Positions 7,554-15,751 of a DNA stretch of 47,511 nucleotides are shown piece by piece (the first letter of the stretch is position 1; each line of letters begins with the position of its first letter). The position numbers were made by a program, and so were the translations under genes. The stretch covers positions 1-47,511 of the forward strand of contig JAMPFC010000012.1 of NCBI GenBank assembly GCA_023664685.1, read 5' to 3'. The stretch comes from Roseburia sp. Lineage in GTDB: Bacteria > Bacillota > Clostridia > Lachnospirales > Lachnospiraceae. The notes under the pieces are model-generated. The model saw nothing but the letters and a program-made list of their open reading frames with translations. It was not told the DNA's origin and did no database searches.

Positions 7554-9293
7554 ATGTCGAAGTTAAATATTGATCAGCAAACCATTAAAGAATTATTTTC
7601 AAACAAAAGATCTGATTTTTTGATTCCAGATTATCAGAGACCATATGCATGGGGAGAGACAGAGTGTCAAACTTTGTGGGATGATGTATTTTCGTTTGCT
7701 TTTCCAGAAAATGATTATACAAAATTTAATAGTGATGAGGACGAATATTTTTTAGGACCAATTGTTACCTTTAAAAATAATAATAAATTAGAAATTATTG
7801 ATGGGCAGCAAAGGTTAACAACATTTATGCTTATGTTAAGAGCATTTTATTCAAAATTTGGGAATATGAAAGATCCTAATGCAACTAGAACAAGTGAAGA
7901 TATAGCCAAATGTATATGGAAAACAGATGAGTTTGGAAAGCCAGATAAGGATAGACTTAAAATAGATTCAGAAGTATCTACTGATGAAGATAAAAAGGAA
8001 TTTTTATCCATTTTGAAAACAGGAAGTGTAGATGCAGCACAAAAGAGTCGTTATGCAAAAGTATACCGTTTTTTTCAGGAAAAAATTAATGGTTTCCTTC
8101 AGCAATATCCATCATATTTTTCATATTTGCCTACAAGGATATTAAATAATTGTATCTTGCTTCCAATTGAAGCAGAATCACAGGACACTGCGTTAAGGAT
8201 ATTTTCAACATTGAATGATAGAGGTAAACCGTTATCAGATACAGATATATTTAAAGCTAAATTTTATAAGTTTTATTCGGACCAAGGGAAAACAGAAGAA
8301 TTTATTAAGAGATGGGAAAATTTAGAAGTTGGATGCGGAGAGATTTTTTCTGTTTCGTCAGGGTCTCCTATGGACGAGTTGTTTACTAGATATATGTACT
8401 ATGAAAGAGCAAAGCAGGGAATAAGATTGACGACCACAGAAGCGTTGCGTAAGTTTTATGAGAAGAATGAGTATGAGATTTTGAAACGTAACGAAACATT
8501 AAGGAATTTAGAGGATTTGCTGCAGTTTTGGGAGCGTGTATCAAATCAAGATGATGACGCTTTCTCAGATAAAGTGCTTCGTCGGTTAGCTGTCCTGAAT
8601 TATGCACCAAATGGAATGTGGACATATCTTGTTTCTGTATATTTTATGCAATATAGGGATCAAGAGAATTTATTAGATGACGATGCTTTTTTTGATTTTT
8701 TAAATAAAATTACTGCCTTTATTTGGATGTATGCGTTTGTGCGTCCGGGGGTTAATGCACTCAGAAGTCCGGTGTATCCAGAAATGATAGAAATAGTGAG
8801 TAACAGAGTAGTTGATTTTGAGGAGTATAGATTTGATGTTGAGGTTGTGCGCAATGCGATTGAAAACTATGTATTTACCAATGGGAGGCCGATAACAAAA
8901 TCTATGTTAGCATGGTGGGCTTACAATAATAAGAAGCAGGAGTTGATTTCATTAGATATGCCTCTTGAGATTGAGCATATTTTCCCACGTAAGCGTCAGG
9001 AAAATGAAGGCGGTTTTATAGAGGAAAGCAATTTGGAATCATTAGGAAATAAAGTTCTTTTAGAGAAGAGTATTAATGTGCGGGCGACGGATTACCGTTT
9101 TGAAGATAAGAAGAAATATTATAAAGGATTTACAAATAGCAAAGGAAAATACAAAGAAGGAACTAAGAATGTAGAACTTCTGGAGATGGCTGAAAGTCAA
9201 GCAGATTTCCAAGAGGCAGATATTGTTAATCGTAAAAAAGAGATTATTGATGAATTTCTTAGGTTTTTAGAATTAAATCATCTTATAAAATGA
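7554..9293 (+). CDS. Fused GmrSD-type restriction protein (DUF262-DUF1524)
   Basis: A 579-residue protein uniting both halves of the GmrSD type IV restriction family. The N-terminal DUF262 (ParB/sulfiredoxin-fold NTPase) has I-P-D-Y-Q-R-P-Y-A-W at about 24-33, the I-I-D-G-Q-Q-R-L-T-T motif near 81-90, and F-S-T-L-N-D-R-G-K-P-L-S near 220. The C-terminal DUF1524 HNH-type nuclease has I-E-H-I-F-P-R near 472-478 and the G-N-K-V-L-L ... N motif after it. Known members cut phage DNA with modified (glucosylated hydroxymethyl) cytosines; many other DUF262/DUF1524 proteins have different or unknown targets. ATG 7554 is set by AAAGGAAG at 7536-7543. Codon use and base content are visibly richer in A+T than in the flanking core genes, which suggests acquisition. 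Confidence 0.88.
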   Translation: MSKLNIDQQTIKELFSNKRSDFLIPDYQRPYAWGETECQTLWDDVFSFAFPENDYTKFNSDEDEYFLGPIVTFKNNNKLEIIDGQQRLTTFMLMLRAFYSKFGNMKDPNATRTSEDIAKCIWKTDEFGKPDKDRLKIDSEVSTDEDKKEFLSILKTGSVDAAQKSRYAKVYRFFQEKINGFLQQYPSYFSYLPTRILNNCILLPIEAESQDTALRIFSTLNDRGKPLSDTDIFKAKFYKFYSDQGKTEEFIKRWENLEVGCGEIFSVSSGSPMDELFTRYMYYERAKQGIRLTTTEALRKFYEKNEYEILKRNETLRNLEDLLQFWERVSNQDDDAFSDKVLRRLAVLNYAPNGMWTYLVSVYFMQYRDQENLLDDDAFFDFLNKITAFIWMYAFVRPGVNALRSPVYPEMIEIVSNRVVDFEEYRFDVEVVRNAIENYVFTNGRPITKSMLAWWAYNNKKQELISLDMPLEIEHIFPRKRQENEGGFIEESNLESLGNKVLLEKSINVRATDYRFEDKKKYYKGFTNSKGKYKEGTKNVELLEMAESQADFQEADIVNRKKEIIDEFLRFLELNHLIK

Positions 9294-9375
9294 GGCGGTT
9301 GAGTATTATGTTGTTATATTTTACATAGCTAGGAGAGTCTTAAAAGAGAAGATTTCGTGGAGGAGGAAATATTTT

Positions 9376-10854
9376 ATGGAATGGAAAAAATTATTAACAC
9401 AGGCAAGGTTGATTGAAGAAGAGAGAGATCCGAAAGTTTTTGACGATTACTACATAAGCCCATTTGAAAGAGATTATGAAAGAATTGTTTCAAGTGCAGC
9501 ATTTAGAAGACTGCAGGATAAGACACAGGTTTTTCCGTTGTCTAAAAGCGATTTTGTCAGAACCCGATTAACGCATTCGATAGAAGTGTCGACAATAGCA
9601 AAGCAACTAGGAATCATGTGTTTTCAAAATAGTTCACCATATCGTCAACACTTGCCGATTGATCCAGGTGAAAAAGATGATGAAAAGCTAAAGATAAAAA
9701 GGGTTAGCGATATTGAGGCGATTTTATCCTGTGCCGGTTTGTTGCATGATCTTGGAAATCCACCTTTTGGTCACGTTGGTGAAGAAATAATCAGGGAATG
9801 GTTTAAAAACAACCTAAAAAATATTTATCTTCTAAAAAGTGAGGATGAAAGGCCTGTTTCGGATATGTTAAGTAAAAGACAGATTACAGATTTGGAGAAT
9901 TTTGAAGGTAATGCCCAAGCTCTCAGAATTTTATCAAAAGCTAGACATAGATCAGAGATCAACTTGCCATTTTCAATCATTAGCGCTCTGATCAAATATC
10001 CTACAATGTCTGATGAAATAGGTGAACCTGTTGTCAAGCATAAAGTAGGATGTTATCAGGCGGAAGAACGTACTTTTATGCGTATTGCTGAAGAAGTTGG
10101 GACAATCAATCCAGAGGGGAAAGTGATTCGTCATCCGTTGGCATATTTGGTGGAGGCAGCAGATGATATTGCATATATGACTGCAGATTTAGAAGATGCG
10201 GTAAAATCAGGAGTGGTTAGTGTGGATGAATTATTGAACTTTTTTAGAACTACATATAAAGACGAGAGAAAAGGGTATAGTGAATTTAAACGACATGTTG
10301 ATTCAACAAAAACAGAGGAAATTATTGATAAATTAGAGTCTCTTAATAAAACGGAAAAACATGCGGCTAAATTGATGAGTCAATGGGGGACATATCTTAG
10401 AAAATGGATGATGTATACTGTATGTTGGAGATTTTCAACAAGTTATGATGAGATTTTGCAAGGGACATTTGAGCATGATTTATTTTATAATAACAATCAT
10501 AGCCTGACGGTGAAATTGCTAAAAAAAGCAATGAAAGAATTTGTTTTTGATTCGCGCATTATTACTGAACCTGAAATATCTGCACAAACAATTCTTAGTT
10601 TTCTGTTAGATAAGTTTGTTCCCGCAGTTATTCGATTTGATGGTCACGGGGAAATGACAACCCAGGATAAAAAGGTGATTACGCTTGTTTCACCAAGCTA
10701 TATTGCGGATTATTTTAAAGCAAAAGAAGTTGATAATCTCACAGATGAGGCGGAACTTTTATATCGAAGGATATTGATTGCTACAGATTTTATAAGTGGA
10801 ATGACCGATGGATATGCAAAAACATTATATAAGAAGATGTCAGGGATGGAATAA
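9376..10854 (+). CDS. dGTPase-like HD-domain triphosphohydrolase
   Basis: A 492-residue deoxyguanosine-triphosphate triphosphohydrolase family protein. The metal site reads T-H-S-I-E (His67), L-L-H-D-L-G-N-P-P-F-G-H (His124, Asp125) and A-A-D-D-I-A-Y (Asp near 263). The F-E-G-N-A-Q-A-L-R-I-L segment is the usual dGTPase signature. The family splits dNTPs into nucleosides and triphosphate, and related proteins deplete dNTPs as anti-phage effectors. It lies 82 bases after the GmrSD-like gene in the same orientation and with the same A+T-rich style, and ends at a strong terminator. That arrangement favours a joint defence role over housekeeping dGTP control, which is inference. GGAGGAGG precedes the ATG at 9376. 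Confidence 0.9.
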   Translation: MEWKKLLTQARLIEEERDPKVFDDYYISPFERDYERIVSSAAFRRLQDKTQVFPLSKSDFVRTRLTHSIEVSTIAKQLGIMCFQNSSPYRQHLPIDPGEKDDEKLKIKRVSDIEAILSCAGLLHDLGNPPFGHVGEEIIREWFKNNLKNIYLLKSEDERPVSDMLSKRQITDLENFEGNAQALRILSKARHRSEINLPFSIISALIKYPTMSDEIGEPVVKHKVGCYQAEERTFMRIAEEVGTINPEGKVIRHPLAYLVEAADDIAYMTADLEDAVKSGVVSVDELLNFFRTTYKDERKGYSEFKRHVDSTKTEEIIDKLESLNKTEKHAAKLMSQWGTYLRKWMMYTVCWRFSTSYDEILQGTFEHDLFYNNNHSLTVKLLKKAMKEFVFDSRIITEPEISAQTILSFLLDKFVPAVIRFDGHGEMTTQDKKVITLVSPSYIADYFKAKEVDNLTDEAELLYRRILIATDFISGMTDGYAKTLYKKMSGME

Positions 10855-10884
10855 ATCACAAAGTACACCAATCTGATGTATTTC

Positions 10885-10921
10885 AAAAGGTATTAGCAGC
10901 ATCGCTGCTAGTGCCTTTTTT
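10885..10921 (+). terminator. Rho-independent terminator after the dGTPase-like gene
   Basis: GGTATTAGCAGC pairs with GCTGCTAGTGCC around ATC (two G-T pairs), flanked by AAAA and TTTTTT. It closes the two-gene transcript. Confidence 0.85.
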
Positions 10922-10948
10922 GCTGCGTAAATACCGGGAAATGGCGGT

Positions 10949-10977
10949 TTTTGTCGAATTATATCGAGCGATTTTGC
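10949..10977 (+). repeat. Direct repeat copy 2, downstream edge of the defence-like island
   Basis: The same orientation and almost the same sequence as 7458-7486 (two mismatches in the three-base centre, otherwise TTTTGTCGAATT...TCGAGCGATTTT). It lies after the terminator and before the insertion element remnant, so the GmrSD and dGTPase genes are bracketed by it. Confidence 0.7.
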
Positions 10978-10999
10978 TGACTTGAAAAAGTAAATTCCA

Positions 11000-11167
11000 G
11001 TGCAGGACTAAATTCCACTCCCCTTTAAAAATTGCCTATTTTCTTTATTTTTATAGGGCGGGTTGCTTATAAATCTGATATAATAATAGCAACTTCACAC
11101 AAAACAACTGAAATGGAGACATGGAAAACAAGTCGCTGAAGATTCAGTGTGCAGGACTGAATTCCAC
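11000..11167 (+). repeat. Pair of 19-bp direct repeats at the left end of the IS remnant
   Basis: GTGCAGGACTRAATTCCAC occurs at 11000-11018 (R=A) and 11149-11167 (R=G). The A-A-T-T-C-C-A-C portion matches the inverted copy at the other end of the element (12623-12633). The pair suggests either two nested IS ends or an end duplication. The 375 bases between the dGTPase gene and the transposase remnant hold only the terminator, repeat copy 2 and these repeats. Confidence 0.6.
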
Positions 11168-12633
11168 CCGCTGCAGAAGAAAAATGTGAAATGTCTGTTT
11201 CCGGTTTAACAGCAGATTTTGTGTGTTAGTTAACGGTTATAGCGGATCAGCTCAGGCGTCAGGTTCACCTCATCCGGTGGAATGGGCCTGAGCTGGAGTG
11301 CTTTCAGGGCGCTTTCCCCATATGTCCATAAGGCAGTCTTATATGCGTATGGCCGCCAAGGCTCTCCCGCGGCATGGAGTTGATATGGTTTACTATTAAA
11401 TTCACATCCCATTGTGTCAGGAACTCAAAGCTGGTTCCTTTGGGCAGAACCATACGGAGCAGGGTCAACACCGCCCTTCTGACCAATAGTAAATATGTGA
11501 GCATTTTTCGCCATATATGCCCATTTCCAAAGTCTCCGGCCTGCCAAATTCAGAACCGCGGTCTGTCAGGATCGTATGGAACAGAAGATGGAAATCGGTA
11601 TCCAGGCGGTTTTTGAGCTGGTCAAAAACGACGCGGACAGAAGTAGCCGTGCAGCGGTTCATCAGGTAGGCAAGGAACAGTTTTTCCTTCCTAGATAGAA
11701 TGTAAGGAGCACCCTTTTGGAATCCATGGAAGAATGGACAGTATCCATTTTAGCGGCACGTGATATCCGGTCGGGATCAATCATAAGGAAGTCGCTGTAC
11801 CTGCGCCCGGAAAACACTTCACGGTCGGTGATCTGCGTTTTATGGCATTTACGCGGACGGAATTTCGGTTTCCGTTTCAGGTCTACATTCATGGAGGTAA
11901 AAAGTCTCTTGTCAATATACGTGTAAAGGGAACGGACCGACATATCCAGTTCCGGGTGGTTTGTGACAATCTGATAAGGGGACTGCCCCTGGTATATCAG
12001 ATGGGAAACCAGCCTGTCTTTTTCCAGCAGTTCCTTTTTGGTCATGCTGATGCCGGATCTGCAGTCCGAAAGGAACTCACGGTATTTCCGGTCAGCAAAG
12101 CGGGCATTATAGACATACTTGTGTGCAATGGTGCATTTGTGGACTGCCTTATCGCAGCCGTTGCAGACATAAGGGGCTTTAATCCAGCCGGCTGCACCGT
12201 TCCCGGACGAAATCCCTGCTGGTCTGGTTGCAGGTCGGGAAGGAAGCGCATTTGATGCCGCAGAGGATGATCTTGTCGCATGCATTGGTCTTGCGGCAAT
12301 GGTATCTGTGTACGCAGAAATTTCTGGCATTATAAAAGTGCCTTTGTGATACCAGTCGCTGAGGCGGTGTTTTTTAACTTCCTTTGAAATGGTGGTTGGA
12401 TCCTTGCATAGAAAACAGGCGATATTCTTAAAAGATTCACCATGGGAAAGTGCTTTTTCAATATAAATCCGGTCTTCCAGTGTAAGATGTTTTTGGTTGC
12501 CAGGTATAAGGTTGCTCATAATGTCTCCTTCTACTGCTGTCAGAAGGCAAGGCAATCATAACATCATTGTGTGAAAGAGTAAAATCCACTTGTGCAGAGG
12601 TAAACCCCACTGGGATATAAGAGAGTGGAATTT
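11010..12633 (-). mobile_element. Decayed IS30-family insertion sequence
   Basis: The outer limits are taken from an 11-bp inverted repeat, AAATTCCACTC (11010-11020) and GAGTGGAATTT (12623-12633). Between them lies a single transposase remnant of IS30 type on the minus strand. Limits are approximate, because a second similar end sequence lies at 11149-11167 and I could not identify a clear target duplication. The multiple frameshifts mean the element cannot move by itself. Confidence 0.6.
11230..12519 (-). pseudogene. IS30-family transposase, multiply frameshifted
   Basis: The start M-S-N-L-I-P-G-N-Q-K-H-L-T-L-E-D-R at 12519 has AAGGAGA upstream, and an IS30-type helix-turn-helix (T-I-S-K-E-V-K-K-H-R) follows. 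At about 12334 one T is lost; the original reading N-A-R-N-F-C-V-H-R-Y-H-C-R-K continues in another frame until about 12180, where an extra T restores the first frame at K-A-P-Y-V-C-N-G-C. The first DDE aspartate is in K-M-D-T-V-H-S. A base lost from an A run near 11684 shifts the frame again, before M-N-R-C-T-A-T-S-V and the second DDE motif L-T-D-R-G-S-E-F near 11560. Two more breaks follow, with sequence missing around 11490, before the tail P-P-D-E-V-N-L-T-P-E-L. No intact protein is possible. Confidence 0.88.
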
Positions 12634-12649
12634 AAAATTTCATTTCAGG

Positions 12650-12663
12650 GTCGAGCGATTTTT
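12650..12663 (+). repeat. Partial copy 3 of the island direct repeat
   Basis: GTCGAGCGATTTTT, an exact 14-base match to the right half of copy 1 (7458-7486), located 16 bases outside the right inverted repeat of the IS remnant. Confidence 0.55.
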
Positions 12664-12696
12664 CCCTTGTTTTATTGTAATATACATTAAATAGTA

Positions 12697-13268
12697 ATGT
12701 CAGTAATGCGTTGGTTGGGGGCTGTTTTTGCATTGTGGGATGATACGGTCGTATATGCAAATTTTGCAGATGCGGCGGCATGTGTGGCGGTTACAGCGGA
12801 GGAAGAGAACCAGAAACGGGGATTTCTTGATACTGAGGTGTTTATTGATGCGAGTTACAGCAATTATGTGACGTATCCGAAGTGCGGAATGTCAAAGGTT
12901 CCACTCAAGTCAGCAGAGCCAAATGAGAAAAGACGGGAATGGAATCCCTTTTCTATGGATTTCATACTGGAGTATTGGGCGAGGCAGATTCGGCAGGTAT
13001 TAGAGAGAAATTCGCTGGAGCCGGACGATATTGATTATTTTGTCTTTTCGCAGCTGAGTGATGCGTACAATATGAAAACTTTGGAATTGCTTGAGGTGAC
13101 AGAAGATAAATATCATTTCGTGGGAAAAGAATATGGTTATACTGGAAATACTTGTCCGATCTGTGTCTGAACCGCATGTGGGATTTGTATTCAAAGACAG
13201 GAAATAAGATTATATTTTGTACGATTGGTGCAGGATATGCGATCATTGTGCAGTTGTATGAATTTTGA
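12697..13268 (+). pseudogene. Remnant of a FabH-like (ketoacyl synthase III fold) gene
   Basis: The open segment 12697-13170 covers the C-terminal half of a thiolase-fold KAS III-like protein: an I-D-Y-F-V-F-S-Q segment, then E-Y-G-Y-T-G-N-T-C-P-I. The frame then stops, but the next frame continues as L-N-R-M-W-D-L-Y and G-N-K-I-I-F-C-T-I-G-A-G-Y-A-I-I to a TGA at 13268, the family's usual tail. So there is a frameshift near 13160-13168. A second break is likely near 12740, since the upstream reading S-N-A-L-V-G-G-C-F-C-I-V-G lies in another frame. The catalytic-cysteine half is absent and the IS remnant abuts this end. It is a dead fragment; the original substrate is unknown. Confidence 0.65.
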
Positions 13269-13271
13269 GGT

Positions 13272-13310
13272 AGGAGAATCCGCATTAGAGTATAACGGAT
13301 TCTCCTTTCT
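13272..13310. terminator. Bidirectional terminator between convergent genes
   Basis: AGGAGAATCCG (13272-13282) and CGGATTCTCCT (13296-13306) form an 11-bp perfect stem, with TTTCT on one side and A/T-rich sequence on the other. It lies between the plus-strand FabH remnant and the minus-strand operon that ends at 13326. Confidence 0.7.
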
Positions 13311-13325
13311 CATGAAATTTCCCCA

Positions 13326-14465
13326 TCACCCATATACCTTTGCCACTAAACTTGCATCCTCCACACCCTGAAACGGAAGGCTTCCGTGTGTTTCATAATA
13401 CGTTTTCCACTGCTCTAGTTTTTGGCGGCGGTCTGCGATTTCGGCGTCTACGTTATCTTCGTTGAGCAGTATGCCGAAATTATAATATTTGGAAGGCTTC
13501 CCAGCCATTGTGTCGATCATGAGATCGCCGATCTCATAGTAGTAATGAGCAATGTCATAATAGTTGTAGACATTCATTGCCACGTCATTGTAGGTGTTAA
13601 AACACCATACATCTCCGGCGACCTGTACGACCTGCTTTAAGAAATTGTAAAAGCTGTCGCCCTCGTAGCCGATCATCTGGCCGGCAAAGACAGAACCGAA
13701 AAACACCTGAAATTCGACGTCGTGTTTTTCGCACATCTTCTTCATCCGTTTGAGAGAGGCGATGCACTCGCTCGTCACAGCCGATTTGTCTTTTGTCCCA
13801 TTGGTCAGGTTTTTGTAAAAGGCATCTACCTTTTTCTTCATCAGGAAGTTGTAATATTCTTCCGTACCCTTTTTCTCATTGAAATAATCATAGTACTTTG
13901 TCAGGTTACGTTCTCCGGTTTCCAGACAGGGGTAGCGGACGGAGTCATCGGTCAGTTCCTCAAAAGACAGCTTGAGGTTTTTAAAAAGAAAGGTGATGTA
14001 TTCGGCTGCTTTTGACTCGCCGCTGAGCATGGCGGGTGTTTCGTAAATGGCACCCCGGGATTCACGGTCAAACTGCTTGATCTCGGAGGTGGATATCTGG
14101 AGCAGGATTTTCTTTGCCTTTGTGTTTTCTACGATATATTTTGTATAGGCTTCATAATCCTGAAAGTTTCCGGACATCACCCAGCAGTTATAATAATTAT
14201 AGCCATCGAGTTCTTTGAGCTTATCGGTGCGGAGCGCTCCGGCCTTGGAGCCGCCGATCAGATAAGCGTCGTATTTATCGGAAAAATGTTTGATATGTTC
14301 TGCCTTTAGTTCCCGGAGATAGTCATTTTCATCCAGTTCATAACAATCCCCGCTCTGGCTTCGAAAATACCCATAGGGATCGACAAAATAATTGATCCCC
14401 ATAATAGCTAAGAGGGTTGCCAGAATGATGCAAAGAAAGCAGATACACCATTTTTTTGTCGTCAT
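13326..14465 (-). CDS. SGNH/AlgX-DltD-like membrane-anchored protein, paralog 1
   Basis: A 379-residue protein with one N-terminal membrane helix (about 6-27) and an extracellular domain. A D-P-Y-G-Y-F motif follows the helix, then G-G-S-K-A-G-A (Ser73), which resembles the nucleophile block of SGNH esterase/acyltransferase folds, and late in the domain Y-Y-D-I-A-H-Y-Y (Asp304, His307), resembling the D-x-x-H block. Such proteins pair with MBOAT acyltransferases in O-acylation of extracellular polymers, and an MBOAT gene lies just upstream in this operon. Start ATG 14465 follows GAGGTAACT; a 25-codon upstream extension is rejected. It is a tandem duplicate of the next gene. The exact acyl group and substrate are unknown. 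Confidence 0.72.
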   Translation of the reverse strand: MTTKKWCICFLCIILATLLAIMGINYFVDPYGYFRSQSGDCYELDENDYLRELKAEHIKHFSDKYDAYLIGGSKAGALRTDKLKELDGYNYYNCWVMSGNFQDYEAYTKYIVENTKAKKILLQISTSEIKQFDRESRGAIYETPAMLSGESKAAEYITFLFKNLKLSFEELTDDSVRYPCLETGERNLTKYYDYFNEKKGTEEYYNFLMKKKVDAFYKNLTNGTKDKSAVTSECIASLKRMKKMCEKHDVEFQVFFGSVFAGQMIGYEGDSFYNFLKQVVQVAGDVWCFNTYNDVAMNVYNYYDIAHYYYEIGDLMIDTMAGKPSKYYNFGILLNEDNVDAEIADRRQKLEQWKTYYETHGSLPFQGVEDASLVAKVYG

Positions 14466-14558
14466 AGTTACCTCATTTCTGCGCTGCCGCGAATGGTTCA
14501 GCTTTGCATAGCCGTTTGCGCTAGCATTGGCTGTGCGCATGAACGTATTGTTTGTGTG

Positions 14559-15722
14559 TTAGTTGCCTGTCAAGTTTTCCGGGTCTTTGGCGATGTTATT
14601 TGGATCGTCAAAATCAGAGAGCGGGATCGTGCCGGTTTCTTTATAATACTCCCGGATCTCATCGGTCTTTTTCTTTCTGAGTGCGATTTCATCTGCGATG
14701 TTGTCTTTTGTGAGATAAACGCCAAAATCCGAATATTGATCGGTTGTTCCCGCCATCCGCTCGATCATCAGGTCGCCCATCTCAAAATAATAATGGCGGG
14801 CGTTATAATAATTAAACGGATTAAATACCAGATCGTTGTAATTATTAAAGCACCACATGCCGCCGGTGATCTCCACCATCTGGGAGAGCCAGTTATAAAA
14901 ACTGTTTCCCTCGTAGCCGACCATTTCCCCGATAAAAAGTGTGCTGAGGAATACTTGGAGTTCCACGTTATTTTTATCACACAGGCGCTTGATCTCCTTT
15001 AAATATTCAAGATTGCTGTTTACAAGGTCTGCCTTGTCTTTTGTGCCATTGATGAGGCGGGGAAGATAAGGATCGACCTGAGCCTTCATCAGATAGTCAT
15101 AATACTGTGTCGTGTCGTGGTGGGCATTATAATAATCATAATATTTCGTAAGATTACGCTCGCCGGTCGGAAGAACCGCATAAGCAGGGTCTGTATTTGT
15201 GATAGTGTCAAAACTCACAGACAGGTTTTTAAATAAGAATTTTACGACTTCTGCGATTTTTGATTCGCCGCTCATGACTGCAGGCACTTCGTAAATATCT
15301 CCCTTTGCTTCGCGGTCAAACTGTGCGATCTCGGAAGTGGAAATATGGAGAAGGATCTTTTTTGGATGAGCGGTCTCAATGATATATTTTGAATAATTAT
15401 AATAATCTTCAAAGTTTCCGGAGAGAAGCCAGCAGTTGTAATACCGGTAGCCATCGATTTCCGAGAGTTTGTCGCTGTGCAGCGCTCCGGCTTTGGAACC
15501 GCCGACAAGGTAAGCATCATAGTCATCTGCATGATATTTGATGTGTTCTGCCTTTTGCTCTCTCAGGTAATCTTCCTCGTCCATAGAGTAATTTTCACCT
15601 TTCCTTGCTGAGAAATATCCATATGGGTCGATGAAAAAATTTGCACCGGCGATAAATAACAGACAGAGTATTATAAGAAATACAAAGCCGAGTGTCCATT
15701 TTTTTGCATTCATTGTCGTCAT
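14559..15722 (-). CDS. SGNH/AlgX-DltD-like membrane-anchored protein, paralog 2
   Basis: A 387-residue protein, closely similar end to end to paralog 1: N-terminal membrane helix (about 10-29), I-D-P-Y-G-Y-F, G-G-S-K-A-G-A (Ser76), T-G-E-R-N-L-T-K-Y-Y-D-Y, and a late Y-Y-N-A-R-H-Y-Y. At the last site the aspartate of paralog 1 is asparagine (Asn307, His310 kept), so this copy may be catalytically changed or inactive. It lies 29 bases after the MBOAT gene, so the three are probably co-transcribed. ATG 15722 is very close to its GGAAAGGT site; ATG 15713 is an equally good start. Confidence 0.72.
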   Translation of the reverse strand: MTTMNAKKWTLGFVFLIILCLLFIAGANFFIDPYGYFSARKGENYSMDEEDYLREQKAEHIKYHADDYDAYLVGGSKAGALHSDKLSEIDGYRYYNCWLLSGNFEDYYNYSKYIIETAHPKKILLHISTSEIAQFDREAKGDIYEVPAVMSGESKIAEVVKFLFKNLSVSFDTITNTDPAYAVLPTGERNLTKYYDYYNAHHDTTQYYDYLMKAQVDPYLPRLINGTKDKADLVNSNLEYLKEIKRLCDKNNVELQVFLSTLFIGEMVGYEGNSFYNWLSQMVEITGGMWCFNNYNDLVFNPFNYYNARHYYFEMGDLMIERMAGTTDQYSDFGVYLTKDNIADEIALRKKKTDEIREYYKETGTIPLSDFDDPNNIAKDPENLTGN

Positions 15723-15751
15723 ACCTTTCCATATCGTCTTAAGACGTTATA

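Noticed and set aside
11662-12555. 297-codon frame as an intact novel zinc-finger protein
   Set aside because: Its middle section is out of frame relative to IS30 transposases because of two compensating indels. It is a pseudogene.
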